8,681 bases of DNA from Faecalimonas sp. (GTDB lineage: Bacteria; Bacillota_A; Clostridia; Lachnospirales; Lachnospiraceae). Positions 1 through 6,628 of this stretch are shown piece after piece. The stretch lies in NCBI GenBank assembly GCA_026169575.1, contig JAPFCT010000327.1, forward strand, positions 1-8,681, written 5' to 3'. How positions within the stretch are numbered: the first letter of the stretch is position 1; the number at the start of each line of letters is the position of its first letter. A model generated the notes under the pieces. It was not told where the DNA came from and did no database searches. It saw only the letters and a list, made by a program, of their open reading frames with translations. A program made the position numbers and the translations under genes.

Positions 1-304
1 TAAAAATAACAGAGATTGTTCCGATCACACTCTCGTAATTCAGTTTTTTAAATTTTTCCCGCCAGCGAGAATGCTTGTCGATTTTGGAAGACTTTTTTGT
101 CAAAATGCTTCCGGCGATTAAAAACAGAGAAACTCCGCTGATGATACACATGCCGCTGCGCCACACTTGGAGTGCTTCTGGAAGAGAGAAACCTTGAAAC
201 AGAAAACCTCCGGTCAGAAGCAGAAGTGAAGCGGCAATGGATAAAACCACTCCATACTTTCCAGCAGAGAGAAAGTCGGCCAGGTATTCTTTACTTTTCA
301 TCAT
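1..304 (-). CDS. Unidentified membrane protein, 3' part missing (runs off left edge)
   Basis: I do not recognise this protein. Reading the minus strand from an ATGATG at 304-299 gives 101 uninterrupted codons to the window edge, beginning MMKSKEYLADFLSAGKYG. Two clear hydrophobic stretches (about residues 17-36 and 51-68) look like membrane helices. They are followed by a basic, hydrophilic segment rich in Lys, Arg and Ser (about 69-90), probably cytosolic, and then a third hydrophobic stretch starting near residue 93. The start overlaps the end of oppF by 14 bp in another frame, so translation is probably coupled. The nearest Shine-Dalgarno-like sequence, AGGTGG on the minus strand (322-317), is 12 bp from the first ATG, which favours 304 over 301. 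Co-direction and overlap suggest it is transcribed with the opp operon. Whether it has any role in peptide uptake is unknown. It could be an independent small membrane protein at the operon end. Confidence 0.7.
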   Translation of the reverse strand, partial: MMKSKEYLADFLSAGKYGVVLSIAASLLLLTGGFLFQGFSLPEALQVWRSGMCIISGVSLFLIAGSILTKKSSKIDKHSRWREKFKKLNYESVIGTISVIF

Positions 305-1262
305 ATAAATGACAGGCCACCTGATGTCCGTTGCCGATATCCTTTAATGTAGGCATGCATTGTGAACAGATTTCTTTTGCATACTTACATCTTCCTTTAA
401 ATCTGCATCCCGGCGCAGGGTTTACAGGGCTTGGCACGTCGCCTTCCAGTTTGATTCTCGTTTTCTCTCGTGCGATTTCTACTTTCGGATCCGGAATCGG
501 GATCGCAGACAGCAGTGCCTGGGTGTATGGATGGAGCGGGTTTTTATATAACTCTTCAGAACTTGTGATCTCTACCATAGAGCCTAAGTACATAACGGCA
601 ACACGGTCGGAAATATGCTTTACCATAGAGAGATCATGTGCGACAAATAAGTAGGTCAGATCCATTTCTTTCTGCAATTTGATCAGAAGATTGACGATCT
701 GAGCCTGAATCGATACATCCAGTGCAGAGATCGGTTCATCCAGTACAAGAAACTTAGGTTCGACAGCAAGTGCGCGTGCGATTCCGATCCTCTGTCTCTG
801 TCCGCCGGAAAATTCGTGAACAAAGCGGTTCGCATGTTCCTTATTTAAACCGACAAGATTCAGATAATGGTAAATTTTTTCACTTCGTTCTTTTTTATTT
901 GCAGTCATATGATGGATATCAAGACCTTCTGCAACAATATCTGCAACCGTCATGCGGGGATCCAGAGAAGCATAAGGATCCTGAAAGATCATCTGAGTTT
1001 CTTTTCGGAAATTCAGCTTTTCTTTTCCTTTTAATTCGTGGACGTTTTTTCCTTTATAAAGAACCTCTCCGGATGTTTTGTTATACAATCCGATACAAGT
1101 GCGGCCGCAGGTTGTCTTGCCACAGCCGGATTCACCGACAAGGCCAAGCGTTTCCCCGGGAGCAATTTCAAAAGAAACATCATCGACTGCTTTTAGCGTA
1201 AGTCCTTTTCCCACTTCAAAATATTTGCATAAATTTTTAACTTCTAATACATTCTGGCTCAT
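291..1262 (-). CDS. oppF: Oligopeptide ABC transporter ATP-binding protein OppF
   Basis: One of the two cytosolic ATPases that power an Opp/Dpp-type importer. The 323-aa protein has a Walker A GESGCGKTT at residues 43-51, a Q-loop Gln94 in MIFQDP, an ABC signature FSGGQRQR at 151-158, a Walker B FLVLDEP at 171-177 and the switch His209 in VAHD. The C-terminal oligopeptide-transporter tail has NPLHPYTQALL at 241-251 and a cysteine set C286-x5-C292-x6-C299 with C317. In this family such a set can hold a 4Fe-4S cluster. The start at 1262 is preferred over an upstream in-frame ATG at 1325 because GGAGG (1274-1270) lies 7 bp before it and the family N-terminus begins here. The ATG overlaps the oppD stop by 4 bp (ATGA), so the two ATPases are probably translationally coupled. 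All catalytic motifs are intact. OppF is chosen over OppD by gene order and by the SGGQRQR signature. The actual substrate is unknown. Confidence 0.95.
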   Translation of the reverse strand: MSQNVLEVKNLCKYFEVGKGLTLKAVDDVSFEIAPGETLGLVGESGCGKTTCGRTCIGLYNKTSGEVLYKGKNVHELKGKEKLNFRKETQMIFQDPYASLDPRMTVADIVAEGLDIHHMTANKKERSEKIYHYLNLVGLNKEHANRFVHEFSGGQRQRIGIARALAVEPKFLVLDEPISALDVSIQAQIVNLLIKLQKEMDLTYLFVAHDLSMVKHISDRVAVMYLGSMVEITSSEELYKNPLHPYTQALLSAIPIPDPKVEIAREKTRIKLEGDVPSPVNPAPGCRFKGRCKYAKEICSQCMPTLKDIGNGHQVACHLYDEK

Positions 1263-2278
1263 AGTGTTTCCTCCACTCCAAATGGTTGATTTTCTTTTGG
1301 CGCCATCGGATGGTGCAGCCAGCATGCTGCCTGATGTCCGTTTCCAAAATCAGTTACTTCCGGTGCCTCCTCACAGCAGATTTCCATACAGTAGGAACAT
1401 CTTGTACAGAAAGGGCATCCTTTCGGAGGCGAGATCAGATCCGGCGGCGTTCCTTCGATGGAAGCCAGTTCCTGTTTATTAGAAAGATCCAGACGAGGGA
1501 CAGCCTTTAATAATGCTCTTGTATAAGGGTGCTTTGGATGATAGAAAATATCCTCCCGGCTGCCTCTTTCCACAATCTTTCCGGAGTACATGACCACAAT
1601 TCGTTTTGCGATATTGGCTACTACTCCGAGATCGTGCGTGATCAGGATAACAGCAGTATTCATCTTATGCTGAAGATCTTTGATCAGATCCATGATCTGG
1701 GCCTGAATCGTAACATCCAGAGCAGTTGTCGGCTCATCTGCAATCAGAAGATTTGGCTGACAGGCAAATGCGATCGCAATCATTGCTCTTTGACGCATTC
1801 CGCCGGAAAATTCGTGTGGATATTGTTTGACGCGACCTTCGGCATTCGGGATTCCGACCATTTTCAGAAGGTTCACCGCCTCTTTGTAGGCTTCCTCTTT
1901 TGTCATTTTTCGATGCATCATTAAATTCTCTACGATTTGTTTTCCGACAGTCATAGTCGGGTTCAGAGATGCAAGCGCATCCTGAAAGATGATAGCGACT
2001 TCGCCGCCGCGATATTCGCTTAATTCTTTTTTATCCATTTTCAGAACATCTCTGCCCTTGTATAATATCTGGCTTCCGTCTTTGATCTCTCCCGGCGGAG
2101 TTTTGATCAGGCGCATAATAGATTTTGCGGTTACAGATTTTCCACATCCGGATTCTCCGACGATTGCGACAGCCTCGCCTTCTTCCACATCAAAGGAAAC
2201 ACCCCGGACAGATTGTACTTCTCCTGCGTAAGTGTGATAAGATACACGCAGATTTTCTATTTCTAATATTTTATCCAT
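1259..2278 (-). CDS. oppD: Oligopeptide ABC transporter ATP-binding protein OppD
   Basis: This is the partner ATPase of OppF, 339 aa and normal in length. Visible motifs are Walker A GESGCGKS at residues 41-48, Q-loop Gln99 in IIFQD, signature FSGGMRQR at 157-164 (the SGGMRQR form is typical of OppD/DppD), Walker B LLIADEP at 177-183 and the switch His215 in ITHD. The family tail follows, with HPKHPYTRALL at 247-257 and a cysteine-rich end. C288-x5-C294-x6-C301 plus C319 match the usual four-cysteine pattern, while C291, C297 and C302 are extra. The start at 2278 is preferred over an in-frame ATG at 2317, because the longer version would run back into oppC and a perfect AGGAGG sits 6 bp before 2278. 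It follows oppC after 10 bp and overlaps oppF by 4 bp. No missing residue or frameshift was seen. Confidence 0.95.
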   Translation of the reverse strand: MDKILEIENLRVSYHTYAGEVQSVRGVSFDVEEGEAVAIVGESGCGKSVTAKSIMRLIKTPPGEIKDGSQILYKGRDVLKMDKKELSEYRGGEVAIIFQDALASLNPTMTVGKQIVENLMMHRKMTKEEAYKEAVNLLKMVGIPNAEGRVKQYPHEFSGGMRQRAMIAIAFACQPNLLIADEPTTALDVTIQAQIMDLIKDLQHKMNTAVILITHDLGVVANIAKRIVVMYSGKIVERGSREDIFYHPKHPYTRALLKAVPRLDLSNKQELASIEGTPPDLISPPKGCPFCTRCSYCMEICCEEAPEVTDFGNGHQAACWLHHPMAPKENQPFGVEETL

Positions 2279-2284
2279 TGTTTT

Positions 2285-2290
2285 CCTCCT
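2285..2290 (-). promoter_or_regulatory. Ribosome-binding site of oppD overlapping the oppC stop
   Basis: The minus strand reads AGGAGG here, 6 bp before the oppD ATG. Its first two bases are part of the oppC TAG stop (2291-2289). Ribosomes ending oppC would therefore release directly on the oppD start signal, which supports coupled expression of permease and ATPase. This site also decides the oppD start in favour of 2278. Confidence 0.8.
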
Positions 2291-3206
2291 ACTGACGTAA
2301 TCTCGGATCCAGAGCATCTCTCAGACCGTCTCCGAGTAAGTTAAATGCGAGTACGATGATGCAAAGAACAAGTGCCGGATAGAAGATCTGATATGGATAC
2401 AGATCCAGAACCGACTGTCCGTTTGAAATCAGTACCCCAAGACTGATGACAGGTTCTTTCAATCCCATTCCGAGGAAACTTAAAGAAGCTTCTGTAAAAA
2501 TGTAACTCGGGATACTTGTGGCAACATTCAAGATTAAGATGCTAAGCGTATTCGGGATCAGATGTTTCCGGATGATCCACGAAGGACTTGCACCAAGTGT
2601 CTCGGCAGCCATGACGTATTCAGATTCTCTGAGCTGCATGATCATACCGCGCATCTGTCTGGCAGTACCGCACCAGGAGGTGAGACACATCGCAACAAGG
2701 AGCGCTCCCATATTTTGTCCCAGAACCATCATGATCAGCAATGTGAGCAGAAGAGAAGGGATGGATGTAAGAATCTCTACAATACGCATCATGACTTCAT
2801 CGAGCCATCCTCCGAAATATGCCATAATTCCGCCGTAGGCACAACCAACGACGATCTGAATAACGGTGCATGCGATCGCAACGATCAGGGAAGCACGGGC
2901 GCCGACGCAGACACGGCTGAAAAGATCTCTGCCAAGAATGTCTGTACCAAACCAGTGTGTGGCATCTGCAGGTTTGTTTTTCATAACTGCATCAATTGCG
3001 ACATATTCCTCGCCGCTGACGGTCGGGCCAAGTGTGATGAAAAGGACACAGCCCAGCAATAAAATCATAGAAAAGACAGCGATCGGATTTTTGCGAAGTC
3101 TTCTCCATGCATCCTGCCAGTAAGTTACAGTAGGACGCACAATGGCATCAGAATCAAATCGGCTTCTGTCTGCCGGTCTAAATTTTTCTTTTGTTAATTC
3201 TGCCAT
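2289..3206 (-). CDS. oppC: Oligopeptide ABC transporter permease OppC
   Basis: One of the two membrane subunits forming the import channel, 305 aa. A cytosolic N-terminus of about 40 residues precedes a first helix near 43-60. The conserved OppC/DppC motif FGTDILGRDLFSR is at 86-98, followed by the BPD_transp_1-type core of about five further helices. The EAA-type coupling loop that contacts the ATPases is at about 199-219 (MAAETLGASPSWIIRKHLIP), with the characteristic helix-Gly-helix pattern. The C-terminus LRDALDPRLRQ at 295-305 is the typical family ending. The start at 3206 is supported by AGGAGG 6 bp upstream (3218-3213). The gene lies 15 bp downstream of oppB and 10 bp upstream of oppD, in one operon. 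It could equally be called DppC, since permease sequence alone does not separate di- from oligopeptide transporters. Confidence 0.93.
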   Translation of the reverse strand: MAELTKEKFRPADRSRFDSDAIVRPTVTYWQDAWRRLRKNPIAVFSMILLLGCVLFITLGPTVSGEEYVAIDAVMKNKPADATHWFGTDILGRDLFSRVCVGARASLIVAIACTVIQIVVGCAYGGIMAYFGGWLDEVMMRIVEILTSIPSLLLTLLIMMVLGQNMGALLVAMCLTSWCGTARQMRGMIMQLRESEYVMAAETLGASPSWIIRKHLIPNTLSILILNVATSIPSYIFTEASLSFLGMGLKEPVISLGVLISNGQSVLDLYPYQIFYPALVLCIIVLAFNLLGDGLRDALDPRLRQ

Positions 3207-3221
3207 TTTCTTCCTCCTTCT

Positions 3222-4184
3222 CTATTTCTTGCCGCCGCTGATACGGATTCGCGGATCGACTACGGTATATAAAATATCTGTCAAAAATACGACCGCAATA
3301 TACAGCGCTGCGGTAATGACAGTCTGTCCCATGACAATACAGACATCTCTGCCGCTGACAGCTTCGACATAGTATTTTCCAAATCCGGGTATTACGAAGA
3401 TCTTTTCGATAAAATAAGATCCGGTAATACACATAGCCACACTCATCGGAAGATTTGTGATGACCGGGATAAAGGAATTTCTAAGCACATGCCTGCGAAT
3501 GACTTTTCCTTTGGAAAGTCCTTTCGACTCAGCTGTGAGGATATATTCCTGATTCATGACATCCAGCATAGAGGTCTTTAACAGACGGGCATAGGAAGCG
3601 ATGTAAACAAAACATCCAGTCAGTGTAGGAAGAATTGTATACTCCCAGCCGCCAAACCACATGGTAAGCAGATCTCCTTTTGGCCATCCGATCGTAGGGA
3701 ACAGATGGAGATTTCCTGCGAACACTTTCTGAAGCAGGATACCGAAGACAAGATGGGGGACAGAAATCAGGAGGATCGAGAAGAATACAATGGAGTAATC
3801 GATCCATGTCCCCTTCTTTGTCGCGGCCAGAATACCGAACAGTAGTCCAAGACCTACACCGAGGAGCATCTGCTGGATACCGAGCCGTGCAGAAACGGGT
3901 CCTTTCGTTTTAATAATGTTGGAAACTGTCTCGCCTTCGTAGATGACGGATTCACCAAAATCTCCTTTTAACATTCCTTTCATTGTGATTCCATAACGTT
4001 CCAGAAGCGGTTTATCAAGACCATATCGTTTGTACAGATTGACACGGACTTTTTCCGGGAGCTTGTCTGCTCTTGCAGTGAGGGCATCACCTGGTACTGC
4101 AGCCAGTAAAAAGAAAGTTCCGGTCGCGATGATGAACAGCGTAAATAGCATCTCGACGAATCTTCTTATTGTATATTTAACCAT
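3222..4184 (-). CDS. oppB: Oligopeptide ABC transporter permease OppB
   Basis: The second channel subunit of the minus-strand importer, 320 aa. The N-terminus MVKYTIRRFVEML is the family hallmark. It is followed by a first helix (about 12-29) and the conserved Pro-Gly-Asp at 31-33. A large extracytoplasmic segment (about 34-95) comes before the core helices. The EAA coupling loop is at about 214-240 (TAESKGLSKGKVIRRHVLRN inside it), and the protein closes with VVDPRIRISGGKK. The start at 4184 was chosen because it gives the exact family N-terminus and has AAGGA (4197-4193) 8 bp upstream. An in-frame ATG at 4268 would add 28 atypical residues translated through the intergenic hairpin. This ribosome-binding site is weaker than those of the other operon genes. 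Together with the hairpin before it, this may keep permease output below that of the binding protein. Confidence 0.93.
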   Translation of the reverse strand: MVKYTIRRFVEMLFTLFIIATGTFFLLAAVPGDALTARADKLPEKVRVNLYKRYGLDKPLLERYGITMKGMLKGDFGESVIYEGETVSNIIKTKGPVSARLGIQQMLLGVGLGLLFGILAATKKGTWIDYSIVFFSILLISVPHLVFGILLQKVFAGNLHLFPTIGWPKGDLLTMWFGGWEYTILPTLTGCFVYIASYARLLKTSMLDVMNQEYILTAESKGLSKGKVIRRHVLRNSFIPVITNLPMSVAMCITGSYFIEKIFVIPGFGKYYVEAVSGRDVCIVMGQTVITAALYIAVVFLTDILYTVVDPRIRISGGKK

Positions 4185-4232
4185 ACTGTATTTCCTTTCT
4201 CTTTTATGGTATGTCTGATAAATTCCAATGGA

Positions 4233-4258
4233 AAAGAGGTTCGCCAGAGAACCTCTTT
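4233..4258 (-). terminator. Intergenic hairpin between oppA and oppB (partial terminator or mRNA-processing stem)
   Basis: AAAGAGGTTC at 4233-4242 is the exact reverse complement of GAACCTCTTT at 4249-4258, giving a 10-bp perfect stem with a 6-base loop. On the minus-strand transcript the stem ends in CTCTTTTCC, so only a short T run follows and termination is probably incomplete. It lies 22 bp after the oppA stop and about 50 bp before the oppB start. In many binding-protein operons a structure in this place lets the binding protein be made in excess over the membrane subunits by leaky termination or by protecting the upstream mRNA from decay. That role is inferred here. Confidence 0.65.
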
Positions 4259-4279
4259 CCTTGGACATTTCTGCTGTTG

Positions 4280-6022
4280 CTATTTGCCGGAAATATATGC
4301 GCGGCTGAATTCATATGCACTTCCGAAAGTCGGGAAGCTCATGTCTTTTACATAACTTTGTACGAAAAATTGTTTGTTAGAATAGAAAATCGGTGCGATA
4401 CCGGCCTGTTCGTCGATCAGATTGTTTTCCATTTTCACATAGGTTTCGGCACGTTTCTTCATATCACTTTCTTCTGCCAGAGAATCAAACATTTTGTCAA
4501 AATCTTCATTCGAATATCCACCCATGAATTTCGCATATCCACTTCCAGTATTAAAGAGTTCCATAAATGTCATCGGATCGTTGTAGTCACCGTTCCAACC
4601 CATGAAGACAAGGTCATAGCGGTTATTATTTCTTTCGTCTACAAAAAGAGAGCTGTCCGCACAGATATTTACATTGACCTTTACTCCAAGACGTTCTTCC
4701 CATGTCTGTTTGAAATATTCTTGAATAGCCTGATCCTGAACGGTTGTTCCGGATGAGATGATAGTAAGTTCCACATCTTTGATATCCTTATCGACGCCGG
4801 CTTCTTTCATACCTTCTTTAAACATTTTTTGCAGGCCTTCGTCATCGTCTTTGTATTTTTCGTAATCTTCTTTTAATGGCTCTTCACCTGCTACCTGACG
4901 GAATTCTTCATCCCCTACAAGCATTCCAGGAGAAATCAGTCCGTATGCAGGGATATTAATACCGCTGTATACAACCTCGTTCATTTCCTCTCGGTCGATT
5001 GCCAGAGAAAGTGCTTTTCGGCAATTCGCATTGTTCATAAGACCAGAAAGTCCTCCGGTGTGCTGGTTAAAGCACATATAATTACAGCTTGGAGAAGTTT
5101 TTGAAACATTTACAAGCTGGCCGCTTTCGGTGAGTGTCTGCCATTTTGCTATGTATTCGGAGTTTGCTTCAACCGCATCTAATTCTTTATTTTCAATCAG
5201 AATTGATTTGGTAGAATCTTCCGGGATTTCTTTTAATGTGACTTTATCTAAATGTACATTTTCAGCATCCCAGTACTCTGGATTTTTCTCAAGAATGATC
5301 TCATTTCCTTTTGTGTGATCTGCAATCACGAAAGGTCCGCAGAATACATGAAGCTTATAATCTGCGTTATATTTTGTCTGGTCTCCGGCTTTTTCAATTA
5401 CATCGAGACGGACTGGATCAAAGCAGACATTTGTAAGTTTTTTGATAAAGAATGGGATATTTGCACGAAGTTTAATCTCAAGTGTTTTATCATCGAGTGC
5501 TTTTACTCCTACATCATCGGCAGAAGCCTGTCCATCATAATATTCTTCGGCATTTACAATATCATATGCCATAAAAGAGTAGGAAAAACCATTTTCCGGG
5601 TTCAAAAGACGCTTGATAGAGTCTACATAATGCTGTGCGGTGACTGGCTGTCCATCGGACCAGTTGTAGTCGCGCAGTTTGAATGTGTAAGTCAGTCCGT
5701 CGTCAGATACTTCATAACTTTCGCATCCGGCATTTTCTACGACATCATTTCCATCTTCATCGGTAAATACACGGAACAGTCCCTCCTGGACATGGTTCAA
5801 AAGAACAAATTCGTTTGCATTTCTTGCATCATTGACATCGAGTACTTTACAGTCCACGTTGTGTAATACTAGTTCTTGTTTCTCATCCGGCTTTGCTTCA
5901 CCGGAGGATTCTGCTGTTTTTCCGGAAGATTTCTCTTCAGTGCTTCCGCCGCCACAGCCGGATAAGATTGATGCAACCATCATGGATGCCATCGCCAGTG
6001 CTGTCAGTTTTTTCCATTTCAT
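4280..6022 (-). CDS. oppA: Oligopeptide-binding lipoprotein OppA (SBP family 5)
   Basis: The extracytoplasmic receptor of the minus-strand importer, 580 aa. The signal peptide has MKWKK followed by a hydrophobic core and a lipobox LSGC, with Cys23 as the predicted lipidated residue. A flexible linker rich in Gly, Ser, Lys and Glu runs to about residue 50. The family 5 fold shows YTFKLRDYNWSDGQPVTAQH at 112-131, CGPFVI at 228-233, EKNPEYWD at 245-252, the conserved hinge-region CRKALSLAIDREEM at 334-347, and MGWNGDYNDPMTF at 474-486. The last of these is the binding-lobe motif seen in OppA proteins. The start at 6022 has AGGAGG 7 bp upstream (6035-6030). It is the first gene of the operon and is followed by a hairpin before oppB. 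Codon use is mixed, unlike the second binding protein. The peptide length preference cannot be read from sequence, and some members bind other solutes. Confidence 0.93.
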   Translation of the reverse strand: MKWKKLTALAMASMMVASILSGCGGGSTEEKSSGKTAESSGEAKPDEKQELVLHNVDCKVLDVNDARNANEFVLLNHVQEGLFRVFTDEDGNDVVENAGCESYEVSDDGLTYTFKLRDYNWSDGQPVTAQHYVDSIKRLLNPENGFSYSFMAYDIVNAEEYYDGQASADDVGVKALDDKTLEIKLRANIPFFIKKLTNVCFDPVRLDVIEKAGDQTKYNADYKLHVFCGPFVIADHTKGNEIILEKNPEYWDAENVHLDKVTLKEIPEDSTKSILIENKELDAVEANSEYIAKWQTLTESGQLVNVSKTSPSCNYMCFNQHTGGLSGLMNNANCRKALSLAIDREEMNEVVYSGINIPAYGLISPGMLVGDEEFRQVAGEEPLKEDYEKYKDDDEGLQKMFKEGMKEAGVDKDIKDVELTIISSGTTVQDQAIQEYFKQTWEERLGVKVNVNICADSSLFVDERNNNRYDLVFMGWNGDYNDPMTFMELFNTGSGYAKFMGGYSNEDFDKMFDSLAEESDMKKRAETYVKMENNLIDEQAGIAPIFYSNKQFFVQSYVKDMSFPTFGSAYEFSRAYISGK

Positions 6023-6052
6023 ACTTTTTCCTCCTAAATTTAGAAAAATTTA

Positions 6053-6081
6053 ATTATAGTAAATTTATAATAAACCCTAAA
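6053..6081 (-). promoter_or_regulatory. Candidate promoter of the minus-strand opp operon
   Basis: On the minus strand a perfect TATAAT lies at 6058-6053. A 17-bp spacer separates it from a poor -35 box TTTAGG (6081-6076), which matches TTGACA at three of six positions. A start near 6046 would give a leader of about 24 bases that includes the oppA ribosome-binding site. The region is very AT rich, so a chance TATAAT is possible. An alternative with TTTACA (6217-6212) and TCTAAT (6192-6187) has a long 19-bp spacer. If the nearer promoter is used, its weak -35 suggests low basal activity or need for an activator. Confidence 0.4.
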
Positions 6082-6496
6082 CTTTATAGGACAGAAAATG
6101 AAAAAGAAACAGATAGAGGAATACGCTTCCTAAAACTTCCGGATTGTGTGGATCGGAATAGGATGAAAAAATCAACTTTTTGAATTATTAGAAATCTTTT
6201 CCTGCAAAAATTGTAAAACGCTCTGACATGATTTTGAGAAGATATGTGTACATTTCCGCAAAAATGCATTATTTTTTTAAATGTAGAAAAATGATACAAT
6301 ATAAAAGAAAATGAATAATTATAAATTCTGAAGCTAAAATTTGCATAGAAAGAAAGCGTAGTTTTAGTGCATTATGTACTATGCAGAGAGACAACAATGC
6401 GCCGCTGCAGAAACGCACAGAGAAGATGTATGTACAGATGAGAAGAAAATAATCGGAGAGATGGTACAAATCATTATAAAAAGATAAAAAGATAGA

Positions 6497-6512
6497 AAAT
6501 TCTGATGAATTT
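6497..6512. repeat. Short inverted repeat, possible operator
   Basis: AAATTC (6497-6502) and GAATTT (6507-6512) are exact 6-bp inverted arms around TGAT, about 50 bp before the -35 box of the right-hand promoter. In its best alignment it resembles the CodY consensus AATTTTCWGAAAATT at about 10 of 15 positions. In AT-rich DNA such symmetry can arise by chance, so a regulatory role is only a possibility. Confidence 0.25.
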
Positions 6513-6561
6513 AGCGGGGAAAAGTGTTTTGCTTAAACATGCAAAAAAAAGAAAAAATTTA

Positions 6562-6590
6562 TTGACAATGTGGCGATGAAAAACTATAAT
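6562..6590 (+). promoter_or_regulatory. Consensus housekeeping promoter of the second binding-protein operon
   Basis: TTGACA at 6562-6567 and TATAAT at 6585-6590 are both perfect sigma-A (sigma-70 type) boxes separated by the optimal 17 bp. The A tracts at 6543-6550 and 6552-6557 directly upstream resemble an UP element. Transcription should begin near 6597, giving a leader of about 32 bases with AGGAGG at 6615-6620, 8 bp before the ATG. Nothing in so short a leader leaves room for a riboswitch or attenuator. Any control would therefore act on promoter access, for example by a repressor bound at the flanking symmetric sequences. Confidence 0.9.
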
Positions 6591-6628
6591 AGCTTTAACG
6601 CTATAAATTATAAAAGGAGGAGAAAGTT

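Larger units (their letters stand above)
6023..6628. other. Divergent intergenic region between the two transporter operons
   Basis: This 606-bp AT-rich stretch separates the start codons of two divergent binding-protein genes. I see no credible gene in it. The short open frames present (for example about 66-71 codons on the minus strand near 6084-6299 and 6269-6469) lack a convincing start signal and encode no recognisable domain. What it does hold is a consensus promoter facing right (6562-6590), a weaker candidate facing left (6053-6081), an isolated extended -10 sequence facing right (6292-6300), and short symmetric sequences at 6497-6512 and 6527-6546 just upstream of the right-hand promoter. 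No tRNA, T-box or known riboswitch pattern was recognised. Confidence 0.7.

Noticed and set aside
1263..1325. Longer oppF start at 1325
   Set aside because: The extra 21 residues would overlap the cysteine-rich end of oppD and lack family similarity, while 1262 has GGAGG at the right distance.
4211..4756. Plus-strand open frame of 181 codons antisense to the end of oppA
   Set aside because: It lies almost fully opposite the well-supported oppA gene, shows no recognisable domain or ribosome-binding site, and has an irregular composition typical of a shadow frame.
5252..5866. Plus-strand open frame of 204 codons antisense to oppA
   Set aside because: Long, but its Ile/Phe/Cys-rich translation mirrors the reverse of oppA codons. 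It has no start signal and no family resemblance.
6212..6228. Possible catabolite-repression (cre) site TGTAAAACGCTCTGACA
   Set aside because: It has one base too many between TG and CG for the cre consensus and a poor second half-site.
6343..6385. Inverted pairs GCATAG/CTATGC and TGCAT/ATGCA
   Set aside because: Arms are only 5-6 bp. The first pair is 30 bases apart and neither is followed by a T run nor placed at a promoter box, so chance is the simplest explanation.
6084..6469. Two short minus-strand frames (71 and 66 codons) in the intergenic region
   Set aside because: No convincing ribosome-binding sites and low-complexity translations. They overlap each other and fit chance frames in AT-rich DNA.
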